64,000 nt of DNA from Eubacterium callanderi. GTDB lineage: Bacteria; Bacillota; Clostridia; Eubacteriales; Eubacteriaceae. Both the position numbers and the translations under genes were made by a program. Each line of letters begins with the position of its first letter. The first letter of the stretch is position 1. This document shows, piece by piece, positions 50,484 through 59,356 of the stretch. The notes beneath the pieces were generated by a model. That model saw only the letters and a list, made by a program, of their open reading frames with translations, was not told the origin of the DNA and did not search any database. The DNA is taken from positions 28,729-92,728 of the forward strand of contig NZ_FRBP01000018.1 in NCBI RefSeq assembly GCF_900142645.1, in the 5' to 3' direction.

Positions 50484-50998
50484 CGTGCTTTATTCTTAAA
50501 CAGCACCATGGAGGACAGCGCCATGGACAGCATCAGCAGCATGGGCATCGTAGCTGTCAGGGCATCTTCCACTATCCCAGTTTCCGGTGTTTCCCCGGCC
50601 GCTTCGCTGGGCTTGGCAGGCGCCGCCAGAGTGCGGAACTCAATTTCGAGGCCATAGTGCACGCCCGATTCGGTCTTGACATAGGCCATGGCGGTGTAAG
50701 CCGTATCCGGAATCAGCGTATCCAGCGTATAGCCGAACTTGGTGACGCTGTTGTCGCCATGCATTACCACTTTTTTATAGTCTTCATCGCCAGTTTCGGC
50801 TGGCTTATAGGCAAAGCCGCGTTCGGTAATGTCTGCACCATCGGTATAATATACCCCTCTCAAAATAGCGGAGGTATCGGTAATGGTATCGGCCGGGCTC
50901 GTCGTCACGGTGATGGTCTCCTCGGCAAAAACTGATACGCAAAAGCAGGCCATCAAAACCAGCAGTGTGCATAAAAATGAAACGCTCTTTTCTCGCAT
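50480..50998 (-). CDS. Cell-surface protein with signal peptide and C-terminal anchor
   Basis: A 172-residue exported protein. The signal peptide is at residues 1-25 (hydrophobic stretch FLCTLLVLMACFCVSVFA). An Ig or fibronectin-III-like beta domain (about 28-125, ITVTTSPADTITDTSAILRGVYYTDGADITERGFAYKP and GYTLDTLIPDTAYTAMAYVKTESGVHYGLEIEF) follows, then a Pro-rich linker and a final transmembrane helix with a basic end (FKNKAR). It should sit on the outer face of the membrane. Ligand unknown. ATG 50998 follows AGGAGAG. Confidence 0.78.
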   Translation of the reverse strand: MREKSVSFLCTLLVLMACFCVSVFAEETITVTTSPADTITDTSAILRGVYYTDGADITERGFAYKPAETGDEDYKKVVMHGDNSVTKFGYTLDTLIPDTAYTAMAYVKTESGVHYGLEIEFRTLAAPAKPSEAAGETPETGIVEDALTATMPMLLMLSMALSSMVLFKNKAR

Positions 50999-51059
50999 CC
51001 TCGACTCTCCTCTTTAAAATTTTATATCTTCATTATAGCATAAAACAAGGCTTCTGTCC

Positions 51060-51462
51060 TTAGCCGATGTGCATGGCTGCGATCAGTGTTACCATAATCA
51101 CAATGCTGACCAAAATAGACACCGAGCCCGCAAAGCTGGAAAGGCCCGCGTCACCCCCGCATTTTTCTGTAAATACCGGCGACAGTACTGTGATCGGCGA
51201 AAAGAGCAAAATGACCAGTACTTGCCGCAGCGGCAGGTAGAAATAGGACATTATACCCCGGCATATTCAGGGTATACAGCGCCTTTTTTTCCCTGCCTTT
51301 GCGTATACTGATCACAAAGCCCACAAGATACATCCCCACATTGCAGAAAAACCTAAACAGCACCAGGGTAAAGAGTGTGCCGCTTTTCTCAGAAACGCAG
51401 AATCCTGTCACAATGGCTGACGTCAGGGTAATATTCAGCATAATCTTGGTGACAGTATCCAT
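51060..51462 (-). pseudogene. Small membrane protein, probably frameshifted
   Basis: From ATG 51462 (behind GGGAGAG) the frame reads MDTVTKIMLNITLTSAIVTG and continues with FTLVLFRFFCNVGMYLVGFVISI, but then loses its membrane character after about residue 70 near 51240. The frame beside it, starting near 51251, continues hydrophobic with LPLRQVLVILLFSPITVLSPVF and VSILVSIVIMVTLIAAMHIG. Joined, they would give a protein of about 130 residues with four helices. One frameshift near 51240 is likely. Family not recognised. Confidence 0.55.
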
Positions 51463-51511
51463 TGCGCTCTCCCTAGAATAAATGCGGCTGCTTTTAGTAA
51501 TATGGATGTCA

Positions 51512-52687
51512 TTAACGCTGCCGCCTTTTCCGCCGCCCATTTCGCACAGTGCTCACATTGATCGTATGGCTCAGAGACTCGTAAAAAATCTGAGTCTCAC
51601 GGGTAAAGACAGAGATGAGCAGCTGAACGATGAAAACAGCAAAGACCAAACCAAAGGCCAGGGCGATCACCATGAGGATGGTATGGGCGGTCCCGGTGTA
51701 CAGGGGCAGGAGCTCATAGACCTTCATGGCGATAAAGGGGGCTGGTATGACCAAGAGATACTGAAGGCCGTAGCGCAGGATGTACTGGAAAAGCTTTGGC
51801 GGGCGTTTATTTTCGGACATGAGCCGGATACCAACCAAAAATTTTCCAATGGTCCTTCCCCGGGTCAGCCACGGTAACAGAATGAAATACAGGACAATAA
51901 CAATGATGTAAAGCACCACCGAGCGTTTGCCGTCCATTGCCAGCATATCGCTTAAGGTCGGGCTGCCAAACACCCGCCCGGCAAGGTGCAGAACCCCGGT
52001 GAGAATGGCCCAGTCAAAGAGAAAGGCAAAGCCCCGCCGCATATAGGTAACGGTGCGTCCCCGCTTGTAGGATACCTCGTCCAGCCGGTCCCGCGAGGGC
52101 AGAAAAAAGCTGAAAACCGGTGTGATCCAGAAACCCACCAGAGCGCCGAAGGTGTTGTTGATCAGGTCATCCACCTGAAACAGGCGGTAGGGCCTTGGAT
52201 ATATCCCAAACAGGGCGCTCAGCTGGATCAGCTCAAAGGACAGGCTCACCAGAAAACCGATGAGGATGGCCTGCCACCAGCTTCGCCTGAAATAATACCG
52301 CAGGTAGACGCCCAGGGGCACCAACAGCAGGATATTAAAAAAAGGCTCGTAAAAGCACTGCTCTTTCATCGCTCCAAGATAGGTGCTGGGGTCTGAGAGG
52401 ACCAGGCTGGTGTTTTCCCAGAAGTTTGTCCAGGCATGGAAGGGCACCAGATCCATGGTTGGGCTGGTATAGCGGGCGACCTCCGCGATGGGCGGCAGCG
52501 GCAGCATGGTCAGAAAATAGGCGCAGGTCATATATAGAATGAACGAATAGACGATCACGACTCTGAGCACCAGCAACGAACCGTATTTCCGATATTGATA
52601 AACAGCGTAGGGAATGGTAAAAAACGCTGCCAGGACCGGAAACACCAGACAGGCAAATTTTATGGGAAGTGTGTATGCACTCAGCAA
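51512..52687 (-). CDS. VanZ-RDD fusion membrane protein
   Basis: A 391-residue membrane protein with about nine to ten helices. The N-terminal half (about 1-200) is a VanZ domain (DLVPFHAWTNF, NILLLVPLGVYLRYYF, FELIQLSALFGIYPRPYRLFQVDDLINNTFGALVG); the C-terminal half is an RDD domain (MRRGFAFLFDWAILTGV, TRGRTIGKFLVGIRLMSENKRPP). VanZ proteins raise teicoplanin resistance in some hosts; RDD roles include transport or membrane homeostasis. The start is TTG 52687 behind GGGGTGAT. Fusion is known in Firmicutes. Function uncertain. Confidence 0.88.
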   Translation of the reverse strand: MLSAYTLPIKFACLVFPVLAAFFTIPYAVYQYRKYGSLLVLRVVIVYSFILYMTCAYFLTMLPLPPIAEVARYTSPTMDLVPFHAWTNFWENTSLVLSDPSTYLGAMKEQCFYEPFFNILLLVPLGVYLRYYFRRSWWQAILIGFLVSLSFELIQLSALFGIYPRPYRLFQVDDLINNTFGALVGFWITPVFSFFLPSRDRLDEVSYKRGRTVTYMRRGFAFLFDWAILTGVLHLAGRVFGSPTLSDMLAMDGKRSVVLYIIVIVLYFILLPWLTRGRTIGKFLVGIRLMSENKRPPKLFQYILRYGLQYLLVIPAPFIAMKVYELLPLYTGTAHTILMVIALAFGLVFAVFIVQLLISVFTRETQIFYESLSHTINVSTVRNGRRKRRQR

Positions 52688-52822
52688 TTAAATCACCCCT
52701 TTTTTACTTTTTAGCATTTTTTTCAATTTTATCGGTTATCCTGCTTAGTATAGCATAGTTTCTTAAAAAATTGCATAGAATCTTATTTTTATACCCTGTG
52801 AAAACGCCTGCGAATCTTTTTA

Positions 52823-52868
52823 TTGACAAATTTAACTTTAAACTATAATATATGTACTGTAAACATAT
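52823..52868 (+). promoter_or_regulatory. Promoter and operator of the MarR-DegV operon
   Basis: TTGACA (52823-52828), 17-bp spacer, TAATAT (52846-52851). A dyad ATATGTACTGTAAACATAT (52850-52868) overlaps the start region, a good MarR site. The remaining 52688-52822 shows nothing else. Confidence 0.6.
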
Positions 52869-52902
52869 TTTAGACTACAACAAATGAAAGGCGGCCTTTG
52901 CC

Positions 52903-53391
52903 ATGTATATTGATCAGGTTCTAAAATTCGCAGATATTTTAATCGACTATGTGCGGCATGTGACCACTGAAATTGATGCCCTGTTCGCCGACGTGCTGAG
53001 CGATAACGGGCTGACAATTCTGCAAAGCCGTGTCCTGACAGAGGTCAAGCACGCGAATACCATCACCATTGGTGCCCTGGCCGATACCTTGAAGCTTAAC
53101 AAGGCCAATGTTTCCAACATGTGTAAAAAACTGGCTCAGGCCGGCTTTTTGAACCGTTTCAGGGATAAAAATGATGAACGGGTCGTCCTTGTCTCGCTGA
53201 CGGAGAAGGGACAGGAAACGCTGAAGGAAATCGACCAGGTGATCCAGAGCCGCTATGCTCAGGTAATGGAAAATACCCCTCCGGAGGATTTTGAGGCCCT
53301 GCAAACCGGAATGGACACCATCGAGGCCCTGCTTGCGCGCATGCACGAGGCCAATCAGAATAGTAAAAAAGAGGAGCATGCAGATGAATAA
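52903..53391 (+). CDS. MarR family transcriptional regulator
   Basis: A 162-residue winged helix protein: GLTILQSRVLTEVKHANTITIGALADTLKLNKANVSNMCKKLAQAGFLNRFRDKNDERVVLVSLTEKGQETL contains the complete DNA-binding core. The C-terminal helices are for dimerisation. It overlaps degV by 8 bp, so the two are coupled; regulation of degV by this protein, or of lipid genes elsewhere, is possible. ATG 52903 follows AAAGGCGG. Confidence 0.92.
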   Translation: MYIDQVLKFADILIDYVRHVTTEIDALFADVLSDNGLTILQSRVLTEVKHANTITIGALADTLKLNKANVSNMCKKLAQAGFLNRFRDKNDERVVLVSLTEKGQETLKEIDQVIQSRYAQVMENTPPEDFEALQTGMDTIEALLARMHEANQNSKKEEHADE

Positions 53392-54250
53392 AGAAAAAAT
53401 TGCCGTGCTGACGGATTCCTGCGCGGATATCCCAGAGACATTGATTAAAAAGCACGACTTGCACATTCTGCCGCTGAAAATCATCTTCAGCGGCAAAGCC
53501 TATACTGACGGGGTGGACATCACAGCCGCCCAGGTTTATGACAAACTCCCATCGGAGATCCCAAAGACTTCCCTCCCGTCTCCAGATGAGGTTCGCACAC
53601 TTTTTCAGAAAATTTACGACAAGGGATACCGCAAGGTTTTCGCCATTATTTTTTCCAGCGGTCTGAGCGGTACTTTTAACCTTGTGCGGCTGATTGGCGG
53701 TGAGTTTGAGGGCCTGAACGTGCACGCGGTGGATACCCTGAGCGGAAGCCTGGGCACTGGCGCCATCGCTGTGCACACTGCGGAGCTCATTGAGGCGGGC
53801 CGGAGCTTTGAGGAAATCAAGACCATCCTGCCCCGCCTCATCGCCAACACCAAAGTCTTTTTCAGCATTGACACTCTGGAGTACCTGCAGAAGGGCGGCC
53901 GCATCGGCCTGATTACAGCCATGACCGGCACGCTGCTCAATGTGAAGCCCATCATCACCTTCAGTGATGATGGCCAGCTGATGAGCGTGGCCAAGGTGCG
54001 CGGGCGCCGGAAATCCATCCAAAAGATGATCGACCTGGCGAAATCCCACGCTCCGGAGGGGGCGCGTTATATCCTCATGGTCGCAAACGGCGGCTGTCCG
54101 GATGAGATGGACGCCGTCAAGGCCCACTACACCAGAGTGCTGCCGAACTTTGAAAACCTGTATGAGGGCGAGGTCGACTGTACCCTGGGCACCCATGTGG
54201 GCCCAAACCTGCTGGGCGCCGGGATATTGGTGCTGGGAGAAAATGATTAA
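53384..54250 (+). CDS. DegV family fatty-acid-binding protein
   Basis: A 288-residue protein with the DegV signature: VLTDSCADIPETLIKKHDLHILPLKIIFSGKAYTDGVDIT, TSLPSPDEV, FSSGLSGTFN and IDTLEYLQKGGRIG, followed by GTLLNVKPIITF. DegV (FakB) proteins bind single fatty acids and present them to a kinase (FakA). No fakA gene is nearby. The start is ATG 53384 (MNKEKIAVLTDSC), seven bases after GAGGAG; the earlier starts lie inside the marR gene. The C-terminus lies in a bidirectional hairpin. Confidence 0.92.
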   Translation: MNKEKIAVLTDSCADIPETLIKKHDLHILPLKIIFSGKAYTDGVDITAAQVYDKLPSEIPKTSLPSPDEVRTLFQKIYDKGYRKVFAIIFSSGLSGTFNLVRLIGGEFEGLNVHAVDTLSGSLGTGAIAVHTAELIEAGRSFEEIKTILPRLIANTKVFFSIDTLEYLQKGGRIGLITAMTGTLLNVKPIITFSDDGQLMSVAKVRGRRKSIQKMIDLAKSHAPEGARYILMVANGGCPDEMDAVKAHYTRVLPNFENLYEGEVDCTLGTHVGPNLLGAGILVLGEND

Positions 54251-54287
54251 AAAGAAGATGCGGCAAAACGCCGCATCTTCTTTTTTC
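54250..54287. terminator. Bidirectional hairpin terminator (family copy 7)
   Basis: AAAAAGAAGATGCGGC-AAAAC-GCCGCATCTTCTTTTTT: perfect stem between convergent degV and the kinase operon. Confidence 0.92.
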
Positions 54288-54294
54288 GTTCTTT

Positions 54295-55845
54295 TTATTT
54301 TCGGTGGTAAATTTCGTGCAGCCTGCTGTAGAGCCCTGACAGGCAGCCGTAAATGTTTTTAAACACCTCGTGATAGAGCTCTTTATAGATTTTATACTGC
54401 TCCATATCTGGGGTAAAAACGTCCTTTTTGTGCACCATGGCGGCCACAGCCTCATGGTAGTCCTTAAAGGCGCCGAGGCCCACAAAGGCGGCTTCGGCGC
54501 AGCCGATGCCTGCCACCTCGTGGGTCTGGGTGCGGACTGCGGAAATGCCGAACATATCGGCTGTGATCTGGCAGATCTCATCACTCTGGGAACCGCCGCC
54601 GCCCAGGTAGATTTCCTCAAAGCAGTGACCTGCCCGTTTTTCCATGAGGCGCATGCCGTCCATAAGTGCGAAGTTGATGCCCTCGATGATGGCTCTGTAA
54701 ATATGAATACGGGTATGGCAGTCTGAAAAGCCAATGACCGCGCCCCGGGCGGTGGGCATGGTGACATTGGGGGTAAAATAGGGCTGGAACAGCAAGCCCT
54801 CGCAGCCGGGCGGTATCTCTTTAAGGCGCCGGTTCAGCAGTTCCTCGGCCGGGACGCCCAGCTCTCTGGCCTGGCGCACCTCTTTTTCGGCAAACTCCTG
54901 CTTAAACCAGGAGATGAGCCAGTAGCCCCGGAATATCTCGATCTCTGGGGTGAAATTCCCCGGGATAATGGAGGGATAAGGCGGGATGAAGCGCTCTGGC
55001 TCCAGATAACGGTCGATGGTAAAAGTGATCATGGCGGTGGTGCCCAGGCCGATGGCGGCCTTTTCCTTCGTGGTGCAGCCCAGGCCCAGCACCTCGCAGG
55101 CCTTGTCGGAGCCGGAGGCGATAAGGGGCAGCCCCTCGGCAAGGCCAGTGTCCCCGGCGGCCTTTGGGGTGATTTTCCCCAGCACCTCGCCCGATTCCAC
55201 GATGGGGCAGAGCTTTTCGGCTTCGACGTCAAAGATGGGGCGGGTCAGAGCGCCCTTTTTCTGCCACCCCCGCTGCTGGGTGTCAAAGGGGATGTGCCCC
55301 ACCTGGCTGGCAGCCGTGTCAGCCATATTGCCGGTGAGGCGGTAGATCAGGTAGCCGCTGAGCAGCAGATACTGGTGGGTCTTTTCCCAGATTTCCGGCT
55401 CGTTCTCGGCTATCCAGTTGCAGTGGGATTTCTGGTATTGGAGTTTGGCGGTGGCATCCATCCCAACGGCCTTAAAAAGCACCTTTGAGAGCTGCGGCAA
55501 TTTGGGCGCGCCGCTCGCCAGGCGTTTGTCCAGCCACAGGATTGCCGGCCGCAGGGGCTTTCCATCGCTGTCCACGCACACCACAGTATCCCGGATGGTG
55601 GTGATGGAAACGCCCTCGATCCGGTCCCAAAGGGATGGGCAGCTCCCCCTCAGCTGCCTTGCCACCTCACAGATATTCTGGTAATACAGCTCCGGGTCCC
55701 GCTCGGCAAAGTCGGGCTCCTTTGAGACATAGGGCGGCTCGTGCCGGATCTGGCTTTTCCCCAGGATTTCGCCCCGGTCATTTACAAGCTCCGCCCTGGA
55801 GCTCTGGGTGCCAACGTCAAACACAAGTACAATTCGGTCATTCAT
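54295..55845 (-). CDS. FGGY family carbohydrate kinase
   Basis: A 516-residue sugar/polyol kinase of the glycerol/xylulokinase fold: N-terminal VLVFDVGTQSSRAELV (ATP-phosphate motif), GVSITTIRDTVVCVD, substrate-region LWLDKRL, SGSDKACEVLGLGCT, and the C-terminal GGGGSQSDEICQITADMFG. It phosphorylates an unknown polyol or ketose. As the last gene of the flavoprotein operon it may supply a phosphorylated substrate (such as glycerol-3-phosphate-like) to the GlpA-like enzyme. A 7-bp-period element lies between it and the upstream gene. ATG 55845 follows AGGGGGAGG. Confidence 0.88.
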   Translation of the reverse strand: MNDRIVLVFDVGTQSSRAELVNDRGEILGKSQIRHEPPYVSKEPDFAERDPELYYQNICEVARQLRGSCPSLWDRIEGVSITTIRDTVVCVDSDGKPLRPAILWLDKRLASGAPKLPQLSKVLFKAVGMDATAKLQYQKSHCNWIAENEPEIWEKTHQYLLLSGYLIYRLTGNMADTAASQVGHIPFDTQQRGWQKKGALTRPIFDVEAEKLCPIVESGEVLGKITPKAAGDTGLAEGLPLIASGSDKACEVLGLGCTTKEKAAIGLGTTAMITFTIDRYLEPERFIPPYPSIIPGNFTPEIEIFRGYWLISWFKQEFAEKEVRQARELGVPAEELLNRRLKEIPPGCEGLLFQPYFTPNVTMPTARGAVIGFSDCHTRIHIYRAIIEGINFALMDGMRLMEKRAGHCFEEIYLGGGGSQSDEICQITADMFGISAVRTQTHEVAGIGCAEAAFVGLGAFKDYHEAVAAMVHKKDVFTPDMEQYKIYKELYHEVFKNIYGCLSGLYSRLHEIYHRK

Positions 55846-55867
55846 GCTTGCCTCCCCCTTTTTACAA

Positions 55868-55996
55868 TGGAGAATGAAGAATTGAGAATGGAAAATTATA
55901 GGGCCAAACCGGCTGTGCCGATTTGATTATCATCAAAATCGCTCCGCGATTTTGCTCTTTTAATTCTCCATTCTCCATTTTCAATTCTCAATTTCC
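55868..55996. repeat. Heptad-repeat/hairpin element A
   Basis: Left arm TGGAGAA-TGAAGAA-TTGAGAA-TGGAAAA (55868-55895) and right arm TTCTCCA-TTCTCCA-TTTTCAA-TTCTCAA (55964-55991) have 7-bp periods and are inverted relative to each other. The core holds two hairpins, AAACCGGC-TGT-GCCGATTT and CAAAATCGC-TCC-GCGATTTTG. The right arm supplies the last codons of the flavoprotein gene. Two related elements lie at 61096-61180 and 63870-63954. Confidence 0.75.
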
Positions 55997-57723
55997 TTTA
56001 AGAACCGTTTCTCCCCTTCTTCCAAATCCAGCCCCAGTGTGCCGCCGGGGTTCATGTTGTAGCCGGGGTCAAAATAATTTTTCAGAGCCCGGTAGACGCC
56101 GTATTCCCTGCGCCCGATCTGGCCTTCCAGCCAGGGGGCGAACATTTTGCCGATGCCGTGGTGGTGGCTCATGGCTGCGCCGGATTTCTGGATCGCGTCC
56201 AGAATGGTGGCGTGGTAGGCCTTAAAGGCCTCGGCGTCGGACATTTTGGTGATGAAGATAAAGTACAGGTTGGCACCCTGTGGATAACAGTGGGACATAT
56301 GGGTGGTGACAATGGTGTTTGGCAGGGCGTGGCACACAGCGCGCACCTCTTTATGAACTTTGCCCATATTGGACCAGTTGACCGAGCATTCCAGGGTGTC
56401 GGTCATCACGCCGAAGTCCAGCATGGTGTCCCGCAGATAAGGGTCGTTAAAGCGTCCCTTTTCCCAACTTTTGGTCACGTAGGCGGTCAGGCTCATACCT
56501 CCGTAGCGGTGGGCGATGCGCCGGATATTTTTCGCCACATTTTTAGAAAAGCCTTTCTCGCCGTCGGTAAAGCCCAGGAACAGGCACCGCCGCATGTCTT
56601 CGTAACCCCGGAGGTCCAGGAGCTTCCACAGCGGGGTTTCGTCCACATTGTAGAGACGCAGCATGAGGTTTGTTTCCTCGGCGTCGGACAGACGAAAGAC
56701 GGAGGAATAACCAGCTTCGCACTGCATCATCTCACGGGCCGCCTTTCTGGCAGTTTCCCAGTCCTTAAAAATATAGGAGAAGCGTTTTCTGTTTTCCGGC
56801 ATGTAGCGGAATACCTTGAGCGTGACCTCGGTGAGCACGCCAAAAGCGCCCTCACCGCCCATCATGATCTGGTTGAGATCGGGCCCGGTGGCCTCTCTGG
56901 GGTAGTGGCTGGTCTGGATGACGCCAATGGGCGTGGCGTATTTCTGGGACAGCACAATATCGGTGATACAGCCGTAATAGGTGCTGTTCTGGCCCGCGCC
57001 GCGGGTGACAACCCAGCCGCCGACACTGCTGTACTCAAAGGACTGCGGGAAGTGGCCGCAGGTGTAGGCCCGCCGGGCCCCAAAGCGCGCCGGGGCGTTT
57101 TCAAGGGCGTCCTCCAGCTGCGGGCCGGAGATTCCGCTCTGCACGGTGATGGTCTGGTCGGTCTCGTTGAAGGACAGCACTCTGTTGAAATTTTTGCGCA
57201 TATCCAGCGAAACGCCGCCCTTGATGGGCTCCACGCCCCGGGTCACGCTGCTGCCCCCGCCGTATACGTACAGGGGAATGCTGTGCTCGGTGCAGTAGGC
57301 CACGATTTTTTCAATTTCTTCGGTCTCGCTGGGGTAGAGCACCACATCGGGCAGGCTGTCAATCCGCTTCTCACGCAGGCGGGCTGCGTCGTAGCCGGTT
57401 TTACCGTAGGCCACGGCCAGCCTTGGGTAGTCCTCAGTGGTCACGTTTTCGGACCCCACAATGGCCCTGAAGGCCTCCAGATGGGCCTTCTGCAGCTGAC
57501 AGGGCCTGTCAAGCTTCACGCTGTCCATGCCAATGTCGCCCGCGTAGGTTTTGAAATCCTCATCCGTCATCTGGAATTTTTCCTTCATCATCTTAAACAG
57601 GGATTCCTTGGGATATTTGACAAACTCAGGATCGCCCCATCTGAAGATTGAGCGGTAGCTGTCCGCCGGGGCCGGGGTTTTGACCCACTTGGGCTCAAAG
57701 CCTCTATAGGGTTTATGACGCAT
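55981..57723 (-). CDS. FAD-linked oxidase, alkyl-DHAP synthase (AGPS)-like
   Basis: A 580-residue flavoprotein of the vanillyl-alcohol oxidase/AGPS fold. The FAD-binding PCMH region (about 130-300) includes YPSETEEIEKIVAYCTEHSIPLYVYGGGSSVTRGVEP. The C-terminal cap ends in SGAAMSHHHGIGKMFAPWLEGQIGR, whose HHH motif is that of alkyldihydroxyacetonephosphate synthase. AGPS makes ether lipids; bacterial homologues may instead oxidise 2-hydroxy acids. The last four residues are encoded by a repeat arm. It overlaps DUF1667 by 11 bp. ATG 57723 follows AAAGGAG. Confidence 0.88.
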   Translation of the reverse strand: MRHKPYRGFEPKWVKTPAPADSYRSIFRWGDPEFVKYPKESLFKMMKEKFQMTDEDFKTYAGDIGMDSVKLDRPCQLQKAHLEAFRAIVGSENVTTEDYPRLAVAYGKTGYDAARLREKRIDSLPDVVLYPSETEEIEKIVAYCTEHSIPLYVYGGGSSVTRGVEPIKGGVSLDMRKNFNRVLSFNETDQTITVQSGISGPQLEDALENAPARFGARRAYTCGHFPQSFEYSSVGGWVVTRGAGQNSTYYGCITDIVLSQKYATPIGVIQTSHYPREATGPDLNQIMMGGEGAFGVLTEVTLKVFRYMPENRKRFSYIFKDWETARKAAREMMQCEAGYSSVFRLSDAEETNLMLRLYNVDETPLWKLLDLRGYEDMRRCLFLGFTDGEKGFSKNVAKNIRRIAHRYGGMSLTAYVTKSWEKGRFNDPYLRDTMLDFGVMTDTLECSVNWSNMGKVHKEVRAVCHALPNTIVTTHMSHCYPQGANLYFIFITKMSDAEAFKAYHATILDAIQKSGAAMSHHHGIGKMFAPWLEGQIGRREYGVYRALKNYFDPGYNMNPGGTLGLDLEEGEKRFLKEIEN

Positions 57724-58096
57724 TTTTTTCTCCTTTCATGCCTGTGATCAGCACATCGCTGGTCACGATCACATCCACGCCCAGGCCCAGCACATCGGCA
57801 GCCAGGACGGCGCCGCGGCCGACTGGCGCGGTAACAGTAAGGCGGTTGATTGCCTCCATCACATCGAAAATCCGGTCCTTTGGAATCTCGCCAGATACCC
57901 TCACCGGGACGACGGGCACTGCCGGGTCCCTGGTGCTGACGGTGGTGCTGATGGTCCGCATGGGGTTTGTCAGCTCGCTTTTGGCAAAGGCTTCCCCCTT
58001 GGGGCACTGGTTGCCCGTCACCACAATGCGGCCGTCCTTTTCCTCAACCGACAGGATACAGCCGTTGGGACAGGTGATACAGGTCATTTCTCGCAT
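57713..58096 (-). CDS. DUF1667 domain protein (Cys-rich)
   Basis: A 127-residue protein with N-terminal cysteines CITCPNGCILSV and GNQCPKGEA that could bind a 4Fe-4S cluster or zinc, followed by a domain IPKDRIFDVMEAINRLTVTAPVGRGAVLAADVLGLGVDVIVTSDV. DUF1667 genes are known next to GlpA/GlpB-like flavoprotein genes and act like a small third subunit. ATG 58096 follows GGGGGAAGCG one base after the FAD-oxidoreductase stop. Role: electron transfer is inferred from neighbours. Confidence 0.9.
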   Translation of the reverse strand: MREMTCITCPNGCILSVEEKDGRIVVTGNQCPKGEAFAKSELTNPMRTISTTVSTRDPAVPVVPVRVSGEIPKDRIFDVMEAINRLTVTAPVGRGAVLAADVLGLGVDVIVTSDVLITGMKGEKNAS

Positions 58097-59356
58097 TTAC
58101 GCTTCCCCCTTTTCGATGGCGGCGGTCAGCCGGATGCCCTCATCCAGGCTGAGGTCGCCAAAATCAACGACCAGGCGCTCCATTTCCGGGGGGTTCAGGT
58201 TTCTGAGCTTTTTCTCAAACACTGGCTGGCCGTCTGCCCTCAGGGTAAAGGTGCCGCGCTTCAGGATCTCACGGCTCCTGAAATAAAAGACGGCAGGTTC
58301 AAGCCCTCCGGTCCGGCGGACGCGCTGGGGCACCAGATAGCCGATGGAATCATCCGGTGTAATTTCGAGACTTTGCTCACGCTGGCCCGGACGGTAAGCC
58401 GCAGCGGCCCTGCCGGCCAGCTCGCCGCTCTCGGACACATAGTCCACCAGGTCGTTGACGTGAAGGGCGTTCCCGCAGGAGAATACCCCGTCCACGCTTG
58501 TCATCAGCCGGTCATCGCAGACCGGGCCTCTGGTCCGCGGATCAAGGGCGGCTCCGAGACGCTCGGCCATCTCATTTTCGGGTATGAGGCCCACGGACAG
58601 GATCAGCGCGTCGCAGGCAATGGTTTCCTCTGTGCCGGGGATGGGATTCAGCTTTTCATCTACCCGGGCGACGGCCACGCCCTCCAGCCGCTCCTGCCCA
58701 AAGACGCGAGTGACGGTGTGCGAGAGGTGCAGAGGAATTTCATAATCCTCCAGACACTGGACGATATTGCGGGTAAGGCCCGACGGTGTGGGCTTGACCT
58801 CGTACACGCCCAGCACCTCGGCGCCCTCCAGCGTCAGCCGCCTGGCCATGATGAGGCCAATATCGCCGCTGCCCAGAATCACGCATCGCCTGGTGGGCAT
58901 CTGGCCCATAAGGTTGACAAAATGCTGGGCGGTGCCGGCGGTAAAGACGCCAGCCGGCCTGGTGCCGTGGATAAAGACCTGGCGGGCGGTGCGCTCCCGG
59001 CAGCCGGTGGCCAGAACCATGGCGCGGGCCGTGATCTCGGCCATGCCCTCTCGGGTGACCGCGGTCACGCCAAAGCCATCCTCCTTCTCACAGACCGAGG
59101 TGACAAAGGTCTGAAGCAAGGCTGGGATGCCCAGAGCGTAAAATTCATCCATAAAGCGCTCCACGTACTCTGGCCCTGACAGCTTTTCGTCAAAGCGGAT
59201 CAGGCCAAAGCCATCGTGGATACACTGCTTCATAATGCCGCCCAGACGGGCTTCACGCTCAATGAGCAGTACCGAAGCACCTTCCTTTTTCGCGGCGATG
59301 GCGGCCGCCAGACCGGCTGGCCCGCCGCCGATAACTAAAACATCAACGCTTTTCAC
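58097..59356 (-). CDS. NAD(P)/FAD-dependent oxidoreductase (GlpB-like)
   Basis: A 419-residue disulfide-reductase-like flavoprotein: FAD loop VLVIGGGPAGLAAAIAAKKEGASVLLIE, NAD loop CVILGSGDIGLIMARRLTLEGAEVLGVYE, and a second FAD motif near GVFSCGNALHVNDLVDYVSESG. Cys in MKQCIHDGFGL is conserved in this group. It lacks the redox CxxC of thioredoxin reductases. It probably passes electrons from the GlpA-like subunit to NAD(P) or another carrier with DUF1667. Its start overlaps the upstream stop by 4 bp. Confidence 0.9.
   Translation of the reverse strand: MKSVDVLVIGGGPAGLAAAIAAKKEGASVLLIEREARLGGIMKQCIHDGFGLIRFDEKLSGPEYVERFMDEFYALGIPALLQTFVTSVCEKEDGFGVTAVTREGMAEITARAMVLATGCRERTARQVFIHGTRPAGVFTAGTAQHFVNLMGQMPTRRCVILGSGDIGLIMARRLTLEGAEVLGVYEVKPTPSGLTRNIVQCLEDYEIPLHLSHTVTRVFGQERLEGVAVARVDEKLNPIPGTEETIACDALILSVGLIPENEMAERLGAALDPRTRGPVCDDRLMTSVDGVFSCGNALHVNDLVDYVSESGELAGRAAAAYRPGQREQSLEITPDDSIGYLVPQRVRRTGGLEPAVFYFRSREILKRGTFTLRADGQPVFEKKLRNLNPPEMERLVVDFGDLSLDEGIRLTAAIEKGEA

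Noticed and set aside
53159..54196. 345-codon minus-strand frame over marR/degV
   Set aside because: Antisense to two well-supported genes; low-complexity His/Gln/Arg composition typical of shadow frames.
56158..57651. 497-codon open frame on the plus strand inside the AGPS-like gene
   Set aside because: Antisense shadow caused by high G+C at third positions; no ribosome site, and the minus-strand gene has clear family motifs.
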